A stretch of 64,000 nucleotides of DNA from Datura wrightii (taxonomy: Eukaryota > Streptophyta > Magnoliopsida > Solanales > Solanaceae). Location: the NCBI GenBank assembly GCA_035772735.1, contig JASDFA010000007.1, forward strand, positions 86,699,501 through 86,763,500, in the 5' to 3' direction. A model generated the notes under the pieces. It had not been told where the DNA came from. It was given only the letters and a program-made list of their open reading frames with translations, and searched no databases. This document shows, piece by piece, positions 20,931-32,564 of this stretch (position 1 is its first letter; the number at the start of each line of letters is the position of its first letter). Both the position numbers and the translations under genes were made by a program.

Positions 20931-23506
20931 TGTTATACCCCGTAGGATTCCCGGCACCTAGATGACCTATTCGCATGTTGGTTAAGCATATTTGAAGGCC
21001 ATACGTGCTAGAGAAAGGCCCGGGAAAAGATCGGACGAGAAACCTGTCGAACCATCGCGGAAGGAGCCGAGGCAGAGCCCCTCCGCGATGGCAGCGTGTC
21101 ACGGAGGTGGAGCCTCCACATTGGCTCCGTGACACATTGGCCTTGTCCAGGCCCAAGTATATAAAGCCCCACTTCGGTTTATTTTAGAATTAAATCATAT
21201 AAATTTCCAGAAAACAGAGAGCAAACGCAAGAGAAGGGAAAGGAACGAAGTAGTAATATAATTTTCATCCGATTACGCTGCTAAACGTTGTCCAAACTCA
21301 AATTAACCTCAGATACTGAGGTATTTAGCAGCAGAGAGCATTCCTACGGATTTAGTTTCGTGAAATACGGCCGACGAATCGTCGAGCTACCGAGCTAAGG
21401 TAAGTGGAATTTCTCTAAATTAGTGTCTATGTGTTCCTAGCTGTGAAGTGAATATTTCTCCCTTCTGCACCGCTGAAAAATAGCGAGTTTTCGACCGTCT
21501 TTCGATAAGCCTAAGTTTAGGCTATAAACTATATTGAAAGTGATGTTGCTCTTTAAAATAAAGCTGTATTTAGTATTAATTGACGTATTTATGAATGCAG
21601 TTGGGAGAAAATAGTTGAAGTACCGGCCGAGCCTCGTCTGACAGACGAATAGTTCAAGGATAAGGTATGCAAATTTAGTTTCCTCGGCAAGTCAGTAATC
21701 TTGGTATGGTAAGGTAGTTTAAAGGCCAGTAGAATGTTCAGAAATCAGGTGTTATGCTTATTATGAATGTTGGTACGATATCAGAAGCATCGAGTTATAA
21801 CTTGCGTGCAACTAGCTAGCATGATATGGATTCTAATATAAGTATTCAAAACTGCACAGCATGCTCAATACGTGATGTGACACAGAACGTTAGGATAATA
21901 TCGTATTCAGTTGAAACCCAGTAAAGCAATGTAATATCTGTAAGACATCTCAGAAATAGAATGATAAGTTAAAATGAGGTTAGAAAGCATATTAGGAGTA
22001 GTAAATCATGTTACTATAGAAACTCAGTATACAACATAGTTTTCAGCAGAAACATTATATCTTGTTCAGCAATAGCCCAGTACAGTCTGGCAGAAGACTA
22101 TATTTCTACATATATATACTATTACCAGCCTCAGCATGTATTAAGTACGTACATATTACTATCACTAGTCCAGCCTATAGTGTATACAATACTTTACCAC
22201 TATTAGCTTCAGTATGTGGGACATGCAGATAGTGTTATTAGTTGAGACCGTTGTATTGTTTGGGGTTGGATTACCTAGCATCCATGACCGCCCCAGGGTT
22301 GATAGCTGTATCGACTCGTCCGCCAGAGGACGAGGATACGTCGCTCTATGGAGTGGCATGCCGTCCCACAGGGGACGAAGATGGGATGCCAGTTTTCCCC
22401 ATATTGTGCCTTGGTCGGCCCTTACACACCCCTGTCGAGCGGATACGCCCGGGTGTTGATTCAAGAGTCCTCCGGACTCAGATGCAGTTATAGTCAAGGG
22501 CTCAGCGAGCCCAAGTGCTTACCCAGGGGACCGGCAGGATGCTTACAGGGTTATAGGAGATGGGATGACCGGGGTAGGGGTGTAGATTCTGTGCTGGTTG
22601 TACCTCCCAGCTTATGGGGGCCGGGTAAGGTTTGTGTGTGCTATGATATGTTATACCGTGTTACAGTAGATACGAGTAGATCGACAGTAGAACGATAATT
22701 CCTCAGGTATGATTTCTACTCCTTCCAGTATAATTGAGAGAAGGTATGACTTACATTATCAGACAGTTAATCTATTCCTTCCTACTTCAGTTTCATCAGT
22801 TATATTGTTATTTCTAGATATTTCTTTCAGTTATTGCTTTACATACTCAGTACCAGCAGTACTGACACCCGGTGGGGGTGCTGCATTACTTGCCTGCAGG
22901 TACTCATAGACGAGCAGGCGATACCACGTGATTCCTGTCAGCGATCGAGTATTCAGCTCCTGTCATCCGGAGACTGAATTCCAGAGGTGTATTTCATTTT
23001 CTTTTGTTGTATAGTACGGGTAGGTCGGGGCCCTGTCCCGATCATTTCTATTGCTATTCCTAGAGGCTTGCAGTCTGTATATATTTCCTTGTGGTCGGTT
23101 GAGCTGGTCGTGTGAGGCCGTGCAGTTATATAGCTGTTAGAACTTGTGTTTCCTTTATGTTGGCCGTGTGGGGCCATGGTTCGACAGTAGTGGTGACCTT
23201 GCCGGTCACGTAGTTATCCAGTACTTTATGGTTAAGTTATAGATAACTAGACAGCATGGTGGCCTTGTCGGCCCGCATAGGTTTCCCTATATTGACATGT
23301 TTCTGGTCAGCTGTTAGTACAGGTACAGGAGGCTATGGGCCAATGGGCCGGGGGCTGTGTTTACAGCCGCTATATAGCCCTTTGTTTCCAGAAATGTGAG
23401 TTAGAGCCAGCCAGGCACCAGATGTGCCCAGGCTTAGCAGTCCAACAGCTCAGGTCCTAGTTAGGGCACCAGGTGCCAGTCATACCCCCCAAGGCGGGGT
23501 GTGACA
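20931..23506 (+). repeat. E2 3' LTR
   Basis: Direct repeat of 13095-15671. Both U3 hairpins are perfect here: 21052-21091 (CCATCGCGGA arms) and 21096-21135 (GTGTCACGGAG arms). TATATAAAG lies at 21158-21166. Confidence 0.95.
21052..21166 (+). promoter_or_regulatory. E2 3' LTR hairpins and TATA box
   Basis: Hairpin a arms 21052-21061 and 21082-21091; hairpin b arms 21096-21106 and 21125-21135; TATA at 21158. All pairing positions changed in the 5' LTR copy are intact here, so this is the better view of the ancestral promoter. Confidence 0.8.
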
Positions 23507-23649
23507 AAAACTCCTTACCATGAGTCACTTAACGACTCATGGTCATCCTGACGGGTCACATGACGACCCGTTCTGTGTCCTGATGCAGAAAATTCTATTT
23601 TCTCCATTTCAACCCCCGGGTCTGATGTTAGAGCTTTTGAGGTATAACA
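23507..23649 (-). repeat. E1 5' LTR, smaller piece
   Basis: Continues the E1 LTR after E2, ending tataaca at 23649 (reverse-strand LTR start TGTTATACC). An apparent ORF across 23520-23855 is a chimera of this LTR and E0. Confidence 0.88.
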
Positions 23650-24164
23650 ACAATCCTATGAGTCGAGTTGTGTGGATGAAGATTTCTTTTGGGAGAGTGA
23701 GAGCGATATTCTCTTTTCACAATCCCTTGTGTGAATACATTGATTTCATGATAAAAATAGGGATTTTTTCTTCGATGAGTGGCATCATCCCTTTTGAGGA
23801 TACAATTGCATTAGTGGTAACTTTGTGCACAGGACATGAGAAATGCGAGCTCTAAGGCATGCTTTGAATGTGCAATGATCATGAATTGAGATGATATGTG
23901 TACTTCATAGATAAGTTATGCCCTCATTTTGCAGAATAAAAGCTCTTGTGAATCATGTTTCTTAATGGTGGTGGCCTCTTGAAATGTTTATATCTTTCTT
24001 ATTTTAGGGGAATTTGCTTCTCTTTTTTGATGAGTTGGTGAGCACTTTTGGGTTGTCCCTGAGTAAAGTTGTCATTAATGCATAAACTTGTGTGGAGTGA
24101 CATGCTTTTCATCCGATAATAACTGCGTTACTTGAGGACAAGCAATGGTTGAAGTTTAGGGGTT
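23650..24164 (+). mobile_element. E0, right part: internal tail, AGGA hairpin and PPT
   Basis: Text resumes the E0 tail left at 1304; compare 23690-23720 with 50260-50290. A hairpin CTTG-AGGA-CAAG sits at 24131-24142 and a purine-rich tract (about 24149-24164) precedes the LTR start TGATGAGTTGG at 24165. No coding frame. Confidence 0.65.
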
Positions 24165-25676
24165 TGATGAGTTGGTAATTTACCAACTCATTTGGCTCTT
24201 AAGCATGAGCTTTAGCTTAGTTTTCAAGCCATTTAGATGGATTTTATTCCCTTTTTGCCTTTTTGTGTGCAGATATCTGATTTGTAGAAATAAGTAAGAA
24301 AGGGAGAAAAAAGAAGAGAATCAGGTGAAAACCAGTGCTTCACCGGAGTAGATTGGCGAAATATGGAAGAACACTACCCTGGGGAACTAAAGCAACTGGC
24401 GATCGCGGACACCAACTAGCGATTCTCCGATTGAAGCGCCTACCAACGCTTGAGAGTGCTGGATCATAGAGAAATAAATCAGCAGAGCATGGTTGGAGAC
24501 CGTCGAGTTGTCGAAAAAAATGCCAAAGGACACTGGAATTCACTGCAGGAGCATCCAAGGATAGCCAGCGGTTCGCGGAATGCAACCGATGAAGCGCTGG
24601 TATTCTCGCAAGTACCAGAATGCCTGAACAGGGACAAATGTGTCCAACATTGAAAAAAGAGAGATGGAATACCCTAATTTTTGATATATTCTAGAGAGAA
24701 GTACTCTGTACGAATCAGATCTTAACTGGCTTCTTGAGAACATTCTCTTTGTAGAAGAAGAAAAGTATAATTCTATTGGTGAAAATTGTAAAGGATTGTT
24801 TTTCTTTTTCTGTTTCTTCCTCTATAGCAAGGTACTGCCATTGTTGAAGACTTATTGCTGAATTTGATTTTGCTACTCTTATTATTGAATTCAATGAGTT
24901 TATTGTTAAATATGCTTTTGAATTTCTTAACTATGAGTATCTAAGTCATTAACTAGAGGTTTGTGGTGATGAATGCTTAATTAGATTGCGTATTGCTAGA
25001 TTCATCTCAATATTATTTAATTAGTGTAAATCTGTTAAGTTCTCTCTAATTTATAATAAAAGATCCATGGTTGCTAATGTGGGTCTATTTGTTCTTACTT
25101 GATAGAGAAGAATTGAGTATTGGGTGAGAATTTATTTGTGTACATGGATGTGATGTTGTGGAATTGGGATAGAAATAGTCAAAACCACATTCTCACTCCC
25201 AATTAATAGCTAATAACTAGAAACTAGTGCAACTATTAATCTAAACCTGATCGGTTTGATTTAATTGTGCCTAGTGGTTTGAAAGAACTCTAGCAAGAGG
25301 CATTTATGAGGTTGAAAGACATTAAATGCCCACCTGCCCAAGATTATTTACACAATTCGAACTTAAGAGATGATCTAGCATGACCCTATTTAATTAGCAC
25401 ATCATCTATACCACACCTCTAGTCCTTCTCATTATTTTCGACAACGTTGGTTATTTTGCTATCTTAATTATCCAAATTAGAATCCATATCTGTTGTTAAT
25501 ATAAAATCTCCCTGAAAATATTTATTTCTTTGTTACTTTCGAGTGGTGCTAACTAAATTAAATTTCCCAAACAACACTCATGCGTATCATTCACTAGTCT
25601 CTGTGGGATTCGACCCTGACATCCGTTGGGATATTTGTTCTGACTTCCATAGATGAACTTCAGAGAAGTATAATTC
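24165..25676 (+). repeat. E0 3' LTR (right end approximate)
   Basis: Starts TGATGAGTTGG directly after the PPT-like tract; includes an LTR-like end phrase (CTGTGGGATTCGACCCTGAC near 25605). The 5' LTR of E0 is outside the window, so the end near 25676 is inferred only. Confidence 0.5.
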
Positions 25677-25751
25677 ACCCAACTCAATCTATGATTTGAC
25701 TTACGAACCACATATTCAATCCACGGTCCTAATAGTGACTCTGATACCATA
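25677..25751 (-). mobile_element. Small unplaced retroelement scrap with PBS-like site
   Basis: The reverse strand reads TTATGGTATCAGAG near 25751-25738, matching an initiator-Met PBS, followed by about 60 bp of unrecognised sequence. It may be a fragment of a further reverse-strand element. Confidence 0.3.
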
Positions 25752-27608
25752 AGTTGTGCCTTTTCTTAGCATCTATATATAGCTCCTACCAGATTTCATT
25801 CTTCATTTTCTTTATCTCCAACTTCTAGAAACCGACTTCTCTCCCTCTCCAAGCCCTTCAAAGCTTAGTAAGTCCCTTCCCAAGATATTTTCATGGATGA
25901 TTTCTTGCATGCAAGTTTAGAATTGTAAATCATAGCTCCTCTTCTCTTATGGTTTCAAGGAAAATCTACTTTCTAGCTGAAGAGACTTGGCAGTCCCCCT
26001 CTCAAGGTTGTATTAGTTATTGTCTCTTGCTTTTGGAGCATTAAGAGGTATGTAAGGCAATTATTAAAACGTGCGACATCATGCTCTTCCCACAATATCT
26101 TTCCTTAAACTCATGCAAAGCTTTTATTATATGATCTTGAGAAATTGTTCCATGATTTGGTGATTTCATATCTAAAAGTTTTGAGAATCTTGCATATCTA
26201 TCAAGATACAACTTACACTCTTTCATGATTGAATTTTGTGAAGATTATGAATATCCATGAAACTGTTAAAAATAACTGTTTTTCCCTTATGAATCAAAAT
26301 AATAGAATTCACGAAATATTTTGAGATTATTATTATTGATAGGGACAAGGTCATACATACATATTTTGAGATTATTATTATCATAGAATTTTGCCAAGGC
26401 CATATATGATTTAGTTGAGTTGAGCATTTATTATCTTTGCATGATTATGAGCTTTCAAGATTTAAAAACATGATCTTATAAATTGTTTTAGCCTTTTGCT
26501 TCAAAGTATGTATATCAGTTTGAGCCCAGGGGCTAAGTACAGGCCTTTAGAAAAGGCATATCTTTAGATTTAACCTTTAGATAAGGCCGATCTTTTAGTC
26601 AGATAATGAGCCCAAGGGCTATTATGGTATCCGTATTTTTAGAAGCGAAGTAAGTGGTTAACCCAGATAGCATGAGCCTTTCAAGACTAGTATCGGAAAC
26701 TATATTTGCTGATGTAGAGTGGAGCATGCCATTGGTTCAGTGCATCCCAGATTTATTCCCCTAAAGAGGATGATTTAGAAAATCTTGCTAGCAACTCAGT
26801 TCTGGCCTTCTACCCGACAAGGTAGTTGGTGGCTTAGCTGATCAAATCATAGGGGTCGGACTCCATGTCCACCTGGTGTACTATGTCAGTTATGCCACAA
26901 ACCTCCATAGTAATTTCAATCAGTACTGTTAGACAATAATTTTTGATAGAGCTATCAATTAGTATTTTTAGCTACAATATGAGTACGGATTTTAAAAATG
27001 GCAAATTTATATTTTTCTTTCAGAACCCTTATGATGGTTTTATGAATAATTTATTATGATTTACATGCTCAGCTCCTCTAAGAAATATTCTATGTTTCGT
27101 ATTTTTACCATCTTCCATGCAGTACATTTCATGTACTAACGCCCTTTTTGTTGCAGGCGTTGCATTGAGTAATAATGCAGCCTCAGGTACAAACACTCTT
27201 AGATGAACATCTCAGTAGGCTTATCACAACTCAGCTTTTGGTGAGCCCCACTCTCTCTTGTGTAGGTTGTCTTTCAGCAGCATGTCTAGTTTTATTAAAG
27301 GTTATACGAGGGACCTTGTCACAATAATTCACATACTTTTAGTCTAGAAGAGGCTTTGTAGACTGTCAGATGTATGATCTCTTACTATGACTCTAATTTT
27401 GACCGTTGGGTCACTTTTGTATTAAAATTGTGATTTTATGAAAAGCTCTATCTCAGTTGCATGATTTACCTTAGATTTCAGATTTGTATTGTTCATATCT
27501 TATCCTGATTAGATATTGCTCATAGTTTCATGCAAGTTCAGCAATACGCTCGGGCTAGAAACGGTGTCAGGTTCCGGTCTCGTCTAGACCCTAAGTTGGG
27601 GCGTGACA
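25752..27608 (+). repeat. E4 5' LTR (5' truncated)
   Basis: A TATA-like CTATATATA near 25773-25781 is followed by a long R/U5-like region ending GGGGCGTGACA at 27608, next to a decayed PBS. The U3 start is not recognisable. The phrase GAGCCCAGGGGCTAAG (about 26522) and similar words are repeated within it. Confidence 0.55.
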
Positions 27609-27611
27609 AAC

Positions 27612-27622
27612 TTAGTATCAGA
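27612..27622 (+). promoter_or_regulatory. E4 primer binding site (decayed)
   Basis: TTAGTATCAGA follows the LTR end by three bases; compare TTGGTATCAGA. Confidence 0.65.
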
Positions 27623-27836
27623 ATACTAGGTTGATGTGTTTGAGGGAGTCTATGAAGCTATGTCTAGTAGAGTCCTATTTATTGTTGTGTAGTGCACCAC
27701 ATTTATAATTGGGAGGCTGCAGGACACTTAGAAAATACTACTATTCTTTTACACACAAGATCGTGCTATAGAGTGAACTTTAAGAATTGAATCTAACTTG
27801 TGCGTTACTATGACTTTAAACTTTTACTCTTGAGAA

Positions 27837-28106
27837 TGCCTCCTAAGGGAAAGAAGATAGTAGGCGTGAGGGACAGTAATAGTGCCAATGCTATGACAGA
27901 GAGAGAGGCCAGTGAGTTTCCTCGGACCTCGAGAATGCAGATTAGATCCCAGGGTCACTCAGCTGGCCAACCTATTAGGCCATCATCTCCTCCCTCGATA
28001 GTAGACTCAGTGGGGAACCCAAATAATTTCCCCATCAACATTCTAATACCTTAGATGTAGAGTTTAAGATAGCAATTTAAATGCTCATTCAACTCATGGC
28101 AGCAGC
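27837..28106 (+). pseudogene. E4 gag, first part
   Basis: Starts MPPKGKKIVGVRDSN at 27837, a typical chromovirus gag start, with a stop near 28052. Remaining frame words (LIQLMAA) run into E3, and the next gag words resume at 34006. Confidence 0.65.
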
Positions 28107-29486
28107 TGTTCGGGTGATTGTGGGTATATAAAACGACACGCAAGTGCACGTGGTCGAACAAGTAGTAAGTGGCTTTAGTAAGCCAAGTATCGATCCCACA
28201 GAGACTTGGATGAAGTGCAAATTTCTCTAGTGTACTATATTTTACTTCTAAAAATGCAGACAACAGCGTAACCAAAAAGTTGATAGTTTGTTTTATAAAT
28301 TTTATACTAAAACTAAGAACACTTATCTACTTTGAATCTGAACTATGAATGAAAGCATGTTGAGGTTAAACGAACATGTAATGAAACTAATTATCATCAT
28401 ACTTTGGTTAATCTTTTCCTCCAGTTGCTAGCCAAGAACATTTGCCAAGAGATTAAAACTCTCGTACTTAACCTCACTTAAGAATCATGAACCATCCGCC
28501 TACATTTCTGTGATCAAATGCAATTCATGTCCTAGCTATACAATTCCGGTTCCTAAATTGACTAATACGACTTTTAGGTATATTTCTATCTTGAAAGCAA
28601 ATCAAGACTCAATTTTCCCAAATCAAGTAAAGAACATATCCTATTAATTCACAACTTTCCAATTTCGTGCTCTCTCGAGTGAAACCGGACTTTTTAGATG
28701 TGCATTAATGTAGGCCACACACTAATGCAGTAAGGCAAGAATTAATAGAACAACATGGAAGAAAAGATGGAAAACCAAAGAATAAATGATCAAATTTCAT
28801 TACAATTGTTCAAAACCTCAGCAAGGAGAGGAATTAGCCACTCATTTGTGGATTAAACATCATAAAATGAGTGTTAATCATACAAACAATTGAATTAAAG
28901 AAGAAAGAAAGAGAGAAAAAACCCTGAACTTTTCATCCCTCAACTGCCTGTAACCCACGTCCTTGCTCCACCAAGTAAGAATATCTCAAATAAAACCTAA
29001 GTGTGCTATTTATAGTAGTAGGACTTTTTCCCAGAATAACAAGGAACATGTCACGGAGTGCATCGCAGAGCATTGCCTCCGTGACACGCCACTAACGCGA
29101 AGGCTCTCTGGAATTCACCCGAAATTGGCCCCGGCAGCACCCTGCCGCGTTGGCAGCGTGTCACGCTGCTTGGGCAGCGCATTTGCACCTCTTGGTTGTG
29201 CAGCCAACCTGCCGTGGCACGTTGCCAACATGCAGGTGGGCTGTTTTGTGCCTCCTCTTTGGCCAACGTTCGCGTGTTAATTCCGTTTCCAAGCCTCTAC
29301 TTCACCAACTCATGGATTAGTTACTCAAAAGTCATCAAAACCTACAAAACAAAGGCTAATCATGTTGGTTAGCACATATCTTCACTTCATATAAACTTAC
29401 ATGAAAATGTATACAATAACTTAGATAAACAAGACTAATTTAAGTCATAAAGCGTATCTCGGGCATGCTATTTTTGCCTGTGATCA
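28107..29486 (-). repeat. E3 3' LTR
   Basis: Direct repeat of 32565-34000 without the 56-bp tandem duplication. A GTGTCACGGAG-type hairpin is at 29050-29085; the reverse-strand TATA is at 29014-29007. GCAGCGTGTCACGCTGC near 29153-29169 is a further perfect palindrome. Confidence 0.92.
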
Positions 29487-29523
29487 CAACCCCACACTTA
29501 AAGCCTTGTTCGTCCTCGAACAA
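29487..29523 (-). promoter_or_regulatory. E3 PPT and AGGA hairpin
   Basis: Reverse strand: TTGTTCG-AGGA-CGAACAA (29523-29506) then AAGTGTGGGGTTG-like tract to the LTR edge at 29486. Confidence 0.85.
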
Positions 29524-31400
29524 CCTTTTACATATCATGCATATGGAGACTCTCACATAACTAATTTAGCAAGATAATTCAAGTTACGGCTATAATGATT
29601 ACGTAAGATACAAACTAAAAATCGAGCCTGCACAATTTGATCATTGAAATGGAGTACAACTATGTTAAGACTTCTTAACCTCAAGAATCGACTCTCAATC
29701 TTAGAAAACTCATGCAAATCAACTGATTAAGAAATCCCACATGAATTATATCCTTCATTCAACATATGCCCCTCATGGAAAGAGAGTTACCCAATCACAC
29801 GCAAAAACAATTTTTTAAATCACAACATGTGTGGGTACATGAATAGAATTACACTCACTCTCACAAAGAATTCACATGCATCATGTAATGACCCATAAGC
29901 TTGCCCTTAGTGTTTTATTCCACTAATTTAAGGATGTATGAGTGTAAGATCAAGTAGGACTTTTTAGGTTGTAATGTAGCTCAGGTGCGGGTAGGTACTA
30001 TTATGATCAGTAATAGTGACTATCTTTCCTAAGCGCTTTTAATACATCACACCTTCATTACAAACTTCCCTTCCCTCACTTCACCTTTTTCTCTTTTCAT
30101 CTTTCTTTTTCCTCTTTTGCTCCCCCCTTTCTTTAGGCACTTTTAGCTTATTAGTAAGGAGTTCTATAAGTAACTTTTCATTTATTTATTTTCTTACTCC
30201 CTACTAATACTCACCCATATTCAAACAAGTGCACCCTCGACCTTTCTCAACTCTTACAATTGCTACTTCCCTTCTTTTTCATTCTTCTCACTCCTTTACT
30301 CTTTCGTATTTTTCCTTTAAGCGCTTAGGAGTTTTGGTTCAATTTCAAGGCCAATGAAAGAAAAAGGATTAAGCTTATGTTGCAGCTGTCAAAGAATAGG
30401 CTCAAGGCTCAATGGGGTTAACTAGGATTAATTTTTCAAGGTAGGTATAATGAGGGATAAAAGTTTGGTTCATTCAAAGAATAGCCTAAATCATCTCCTA
30501 CAATTCACATCCTTCATTTCATTTTATAAACACACCAGGCAAGTTCTAGACAATCCACAATAGCACAGAATACTCAAAAACCTTACACTCATGGCACATG
30601 CTCAAATCAAGACACATTCAGCAGACTCTTAACTCAGCTAATCACAAGAATTCAAAATTAAGCTTCAATCATATTGAGTCAAATTCAAGAGCCTAAGTGT
30701 CTCAAACGATGTTATACACTTGCATGCTTCACACTGAACATACTTGCATCTTACAATCATTTATAGCCTGTAACAAGAACCTCAAGCATCGATTAGCTAC
30801 GGGTTCACAAACCCACAACCTATCGACTAATTTTTCCTCAAGACGGTCGTCATCCATCCATCATCGGAAACAGTACCTAGCTATGACTAAAAACCTTATA
30901 TACAGACAAAGAAAAGAAAAATAAAATTTTTATCCTTCGGTTCAAAGACCCCCCGTCGGAAAAGAACCGAAAAGAAAAACCAACGGGTGATGAAGTCATG
31001 CTTAATTCACAAAAAATTTTCAAATTTTTCAAATTTCTCACAAGCATTACATTCACCAAAAATCGTTAAGTACAACAAAAATTTTTGAAATTTCCCTTGA
31101 AATTTCCCTCACCCCACACTTGAATCCTGCTATGTCCTCATAGCATCAAATTAAAATTTAAAAAGGGTGAAAAATACTCCCTGAGGCCATTAGGCCTAGC
31201 TAATAGCATGCCTTCCTTCAACTTTGCACAAGTGGGTGTTCGACCCCACACTTTTTCTCTTCCATGCTTGTTAGCTTCCTCCTCCACGGGTACTCAGACT
31301 TCCCCTCCATCTATGCTTAGCTTTCCACCAAAACAACACAAGATGAAAAATAAATAAAATCAACTTAAATGCAAGAAATTAAAATGGTACCCATGGTACC
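29524..31400 (-). other. E3 non-coding 3' internal region
   Basis: No coding frame. Resembles the tails of E6 (48.9-50.6 kb) and E7 (58.8-60.5 kb), including the GAACCGAAAA word near 30970. Pyrimidine-rich stretches dominate 30050-30330. Confidence 0.7.
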
Positions 31401-31448
31401 CTTGGGTTTCCTCCCAAGAAGCGCCTAATTTTTCATCGCGGCACGACG
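31401..31448 (-). promoter_or_regulatory. E3 double hairpin (conserved post-gag element)
   Basis: Reverse strand: hairpin 1 CGTCG-TGCCG-CGATG (31448-31434, one G-T wobble), linker with GGCGCTTC-like word, hairpin 2 CTTGGG-AGGAAA-CCCAAG (31418-31401, perfect). Counterparts follow gag-protease in E6 and E7. Confidence 0.75.
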
Positions 31449-31675
31449 TATCAAGTTTCACCGCTTTTTTCTCCACCTTGAGGATATGAATCTCACCCGT
31501 AATTTCTTCTCTAATTTCCTCTTATGCTCCAGGGGTGGTGGTGAAAAATTGTAAGGACCAAGCAGTAGATGTTGCCTTTTGAACCTATTGGCCCTTAAGT
31601 AAGCAAAGTCATTTTGTCTTTCTGAGTTAGCAAATTTCAAAATATACGGGGCTTGGTCCTCCTCTAGACATTTCT

Positions 31676-32404
31676 CTATAAGTTGGAAGACTCTATTTCT
31701 ATGTTTTCAACCAAACTTAATGTCGAGAAATGCTTCGAGTGTGGTCCAGTAAACCTCAACTCTGAAACTGCATTGTTCTTGACCTCCTTACTTGTAAACA
31801 CCTTCTCAGCATTGACATCTATCTCTCCATTAATGTCAACTGGGGGATACTCTATCTCTTCTTCCAGGAATAGATTTTCCATAAGTGTGAGCCCATCACA
31901 GGGACACTCAAGAGATTCTAATTGTTGGGCTTCATCCAAAAATTCACCCTTGTCTTCCTCTTGTAGTTCCTCTTGAATATCGGCTAAAACTGTCACCTGC
32001 AATTTATCACAAGCTTCAGCCTCAGCAATCATCTCCGTGAATTTGACGCTCATCCTTTCTAGAGCCTCTGCATTCTCTTCTTGCTGAATTCTCAATACTG
32101 CCATCGCCTCCTTCATCGCTTCTGATTGCTCCAAGAGTTGTTTCAGCATGTCTTCTATTCGAGCTTGGCGTCCTAAGTCCTCATTTTCAACATGCCTATA
32201 TTCAGAAAAAACTACAGAAGGATCATAGTAGGGGCTTGGGGGAGGGGAATATGCATTCAGACAGCCATCCCAATGGCCATCTTGACCACCACATATATTG
32301 CACGTGTTACAGTGTTGCCACGAGTGGTGTCCTCCGCAATTCAGACAAGATTCACCAAAATATGAGTATCCACCATTTAAACCATTTGTATTCCACGATG
32401 TCAT
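31676..32404 (-). CDS. E3 protein with paired CCHC-like knuckles and coiled coil
   Basis: 242 codons from ATG at 32404. I do not recognise a named family. Residues 20-48 hold two cysteine-histidine knuckles: C20-C23-H27-C32 and C35-C38-H44-C48, both slightly off the standard CX2CX4HX4C spacing. Residues about 75-135 are Glu/Gln/Ala-rich with heptad-like leucines, a likely coiled coil; the rest is acidic. Position between the PBS and the double hairpin is where gag lies in E6. It may be a reduced, rearranged gag that binds RNA, or a captured sequence. Confidence 0.65.
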   Translation of the reverse strand: MTSWNTNGLNGGYSYFGESCLNCGGHHSWQHCNTCNICGGQDGHWDGCLNAYSPPPSPYYDPSVVFSEYRHVENEDLGRQARIEDMLKQLLEQSEAMKEAMAVLRIQQEENAEALERMSVKFTEMIAEAEACDKLQVTVLADIQEELQEEDKGEFLDEAQQLESLECPCDGLTLMENLFLEEEIEYPPVDINGEIDVNAEKVFTSKEVKNNAVSELRFTGPHSKHFSTLSLVENIEIESSNL

Positions 32405-32541
32405 GTCAATAAGGGTATCCAAAAAAGAAAAAAAATTAAAATGAAAAAGAAATAAAACAAACGCTAAGACCAAGTTGTCAGCACTTAAGAAAAAAAATTA
32501 TAGTAAATTAACACTTAAAACAAATTCAACAATTGCCAAAT

Positions 32542-32558
32542 CCCCGGCAACGGCGCCA
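32542..32558 (-). promoter_or_regulatory. E3 primer binding site (tRNA-Asp)
   Basis: The reverse strand reads TGGCGCCGTTGCCGGGG, complementary to the 3' end of plant tRNA-Asp, as in Athila elements. Six bases from the LTR edge. Confidence 0.9.
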
Positions 32559-32564
32559 AAAACT

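Larger units (their letters stand above)
13095..23506 (+). mobile_element. E2: near-complete Tekay/Del-like chromovirus
   Basis: A 10412-bp element with LTRs of 2577 and 2576 bp (13095-15671 and 20931-23506), ends TGTTATACCCC and GGTGTGACA. PBS, gag-pol, PPT and target duplication are all visible (aaaat 13090-13094; aaaac 23507-23511, one mismatch). I count about 60 LTR differences by eye, near 2.3 percent, many at CpG. Frames are long but two gag-pol frames are separated by a one-base shift, and several catalytic residues are altered (see CDS entries). Confidence 0.95.
1305..23649 (-). mobile_element. E1: old Tekay/Del-like Ty3/Gypsy element, interrupted by S1 and E2
   Basis: Reverse-strand element. 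The 3' LTR is at 1305-3617, internal gag-pol runs 10977 down to 3618, and the 5' LTR is 10978-13094 plus 23507-23649, split by E2. Domain order gag, PR, RT, RNase H, IN, chromodomain-like tail identifies a chromovirus. The flanks align to one continuous E0 sequence. Against the E6 tail word GCAAG the presumed 5-bp target duplication reads gaaag on the left (1300-1304) and acaat on the right (23650-23654), both decayed. The coding region has many stops and frameshifts, so it is dead. Confidence 0.85.

Noticed and set aside
23520..23855. 111-codon ORF
   Set aside because: It crosses the E1 LTR/E0 junction, so it is a chance fusion of two repeats.
26041..26226. Reverse-strand 61-codon ORF with protein-like composition
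   Set aside because: Lies in the E4 LTR, no recognisable domain and no neighbouring coding sequence in phase.
28963..29280. 105-codon ORF, similar to 33422-33778
   Set aside because: Shared only because both are E3 LTRs; it translates the GC-rich hairpins and opposes the element strand.
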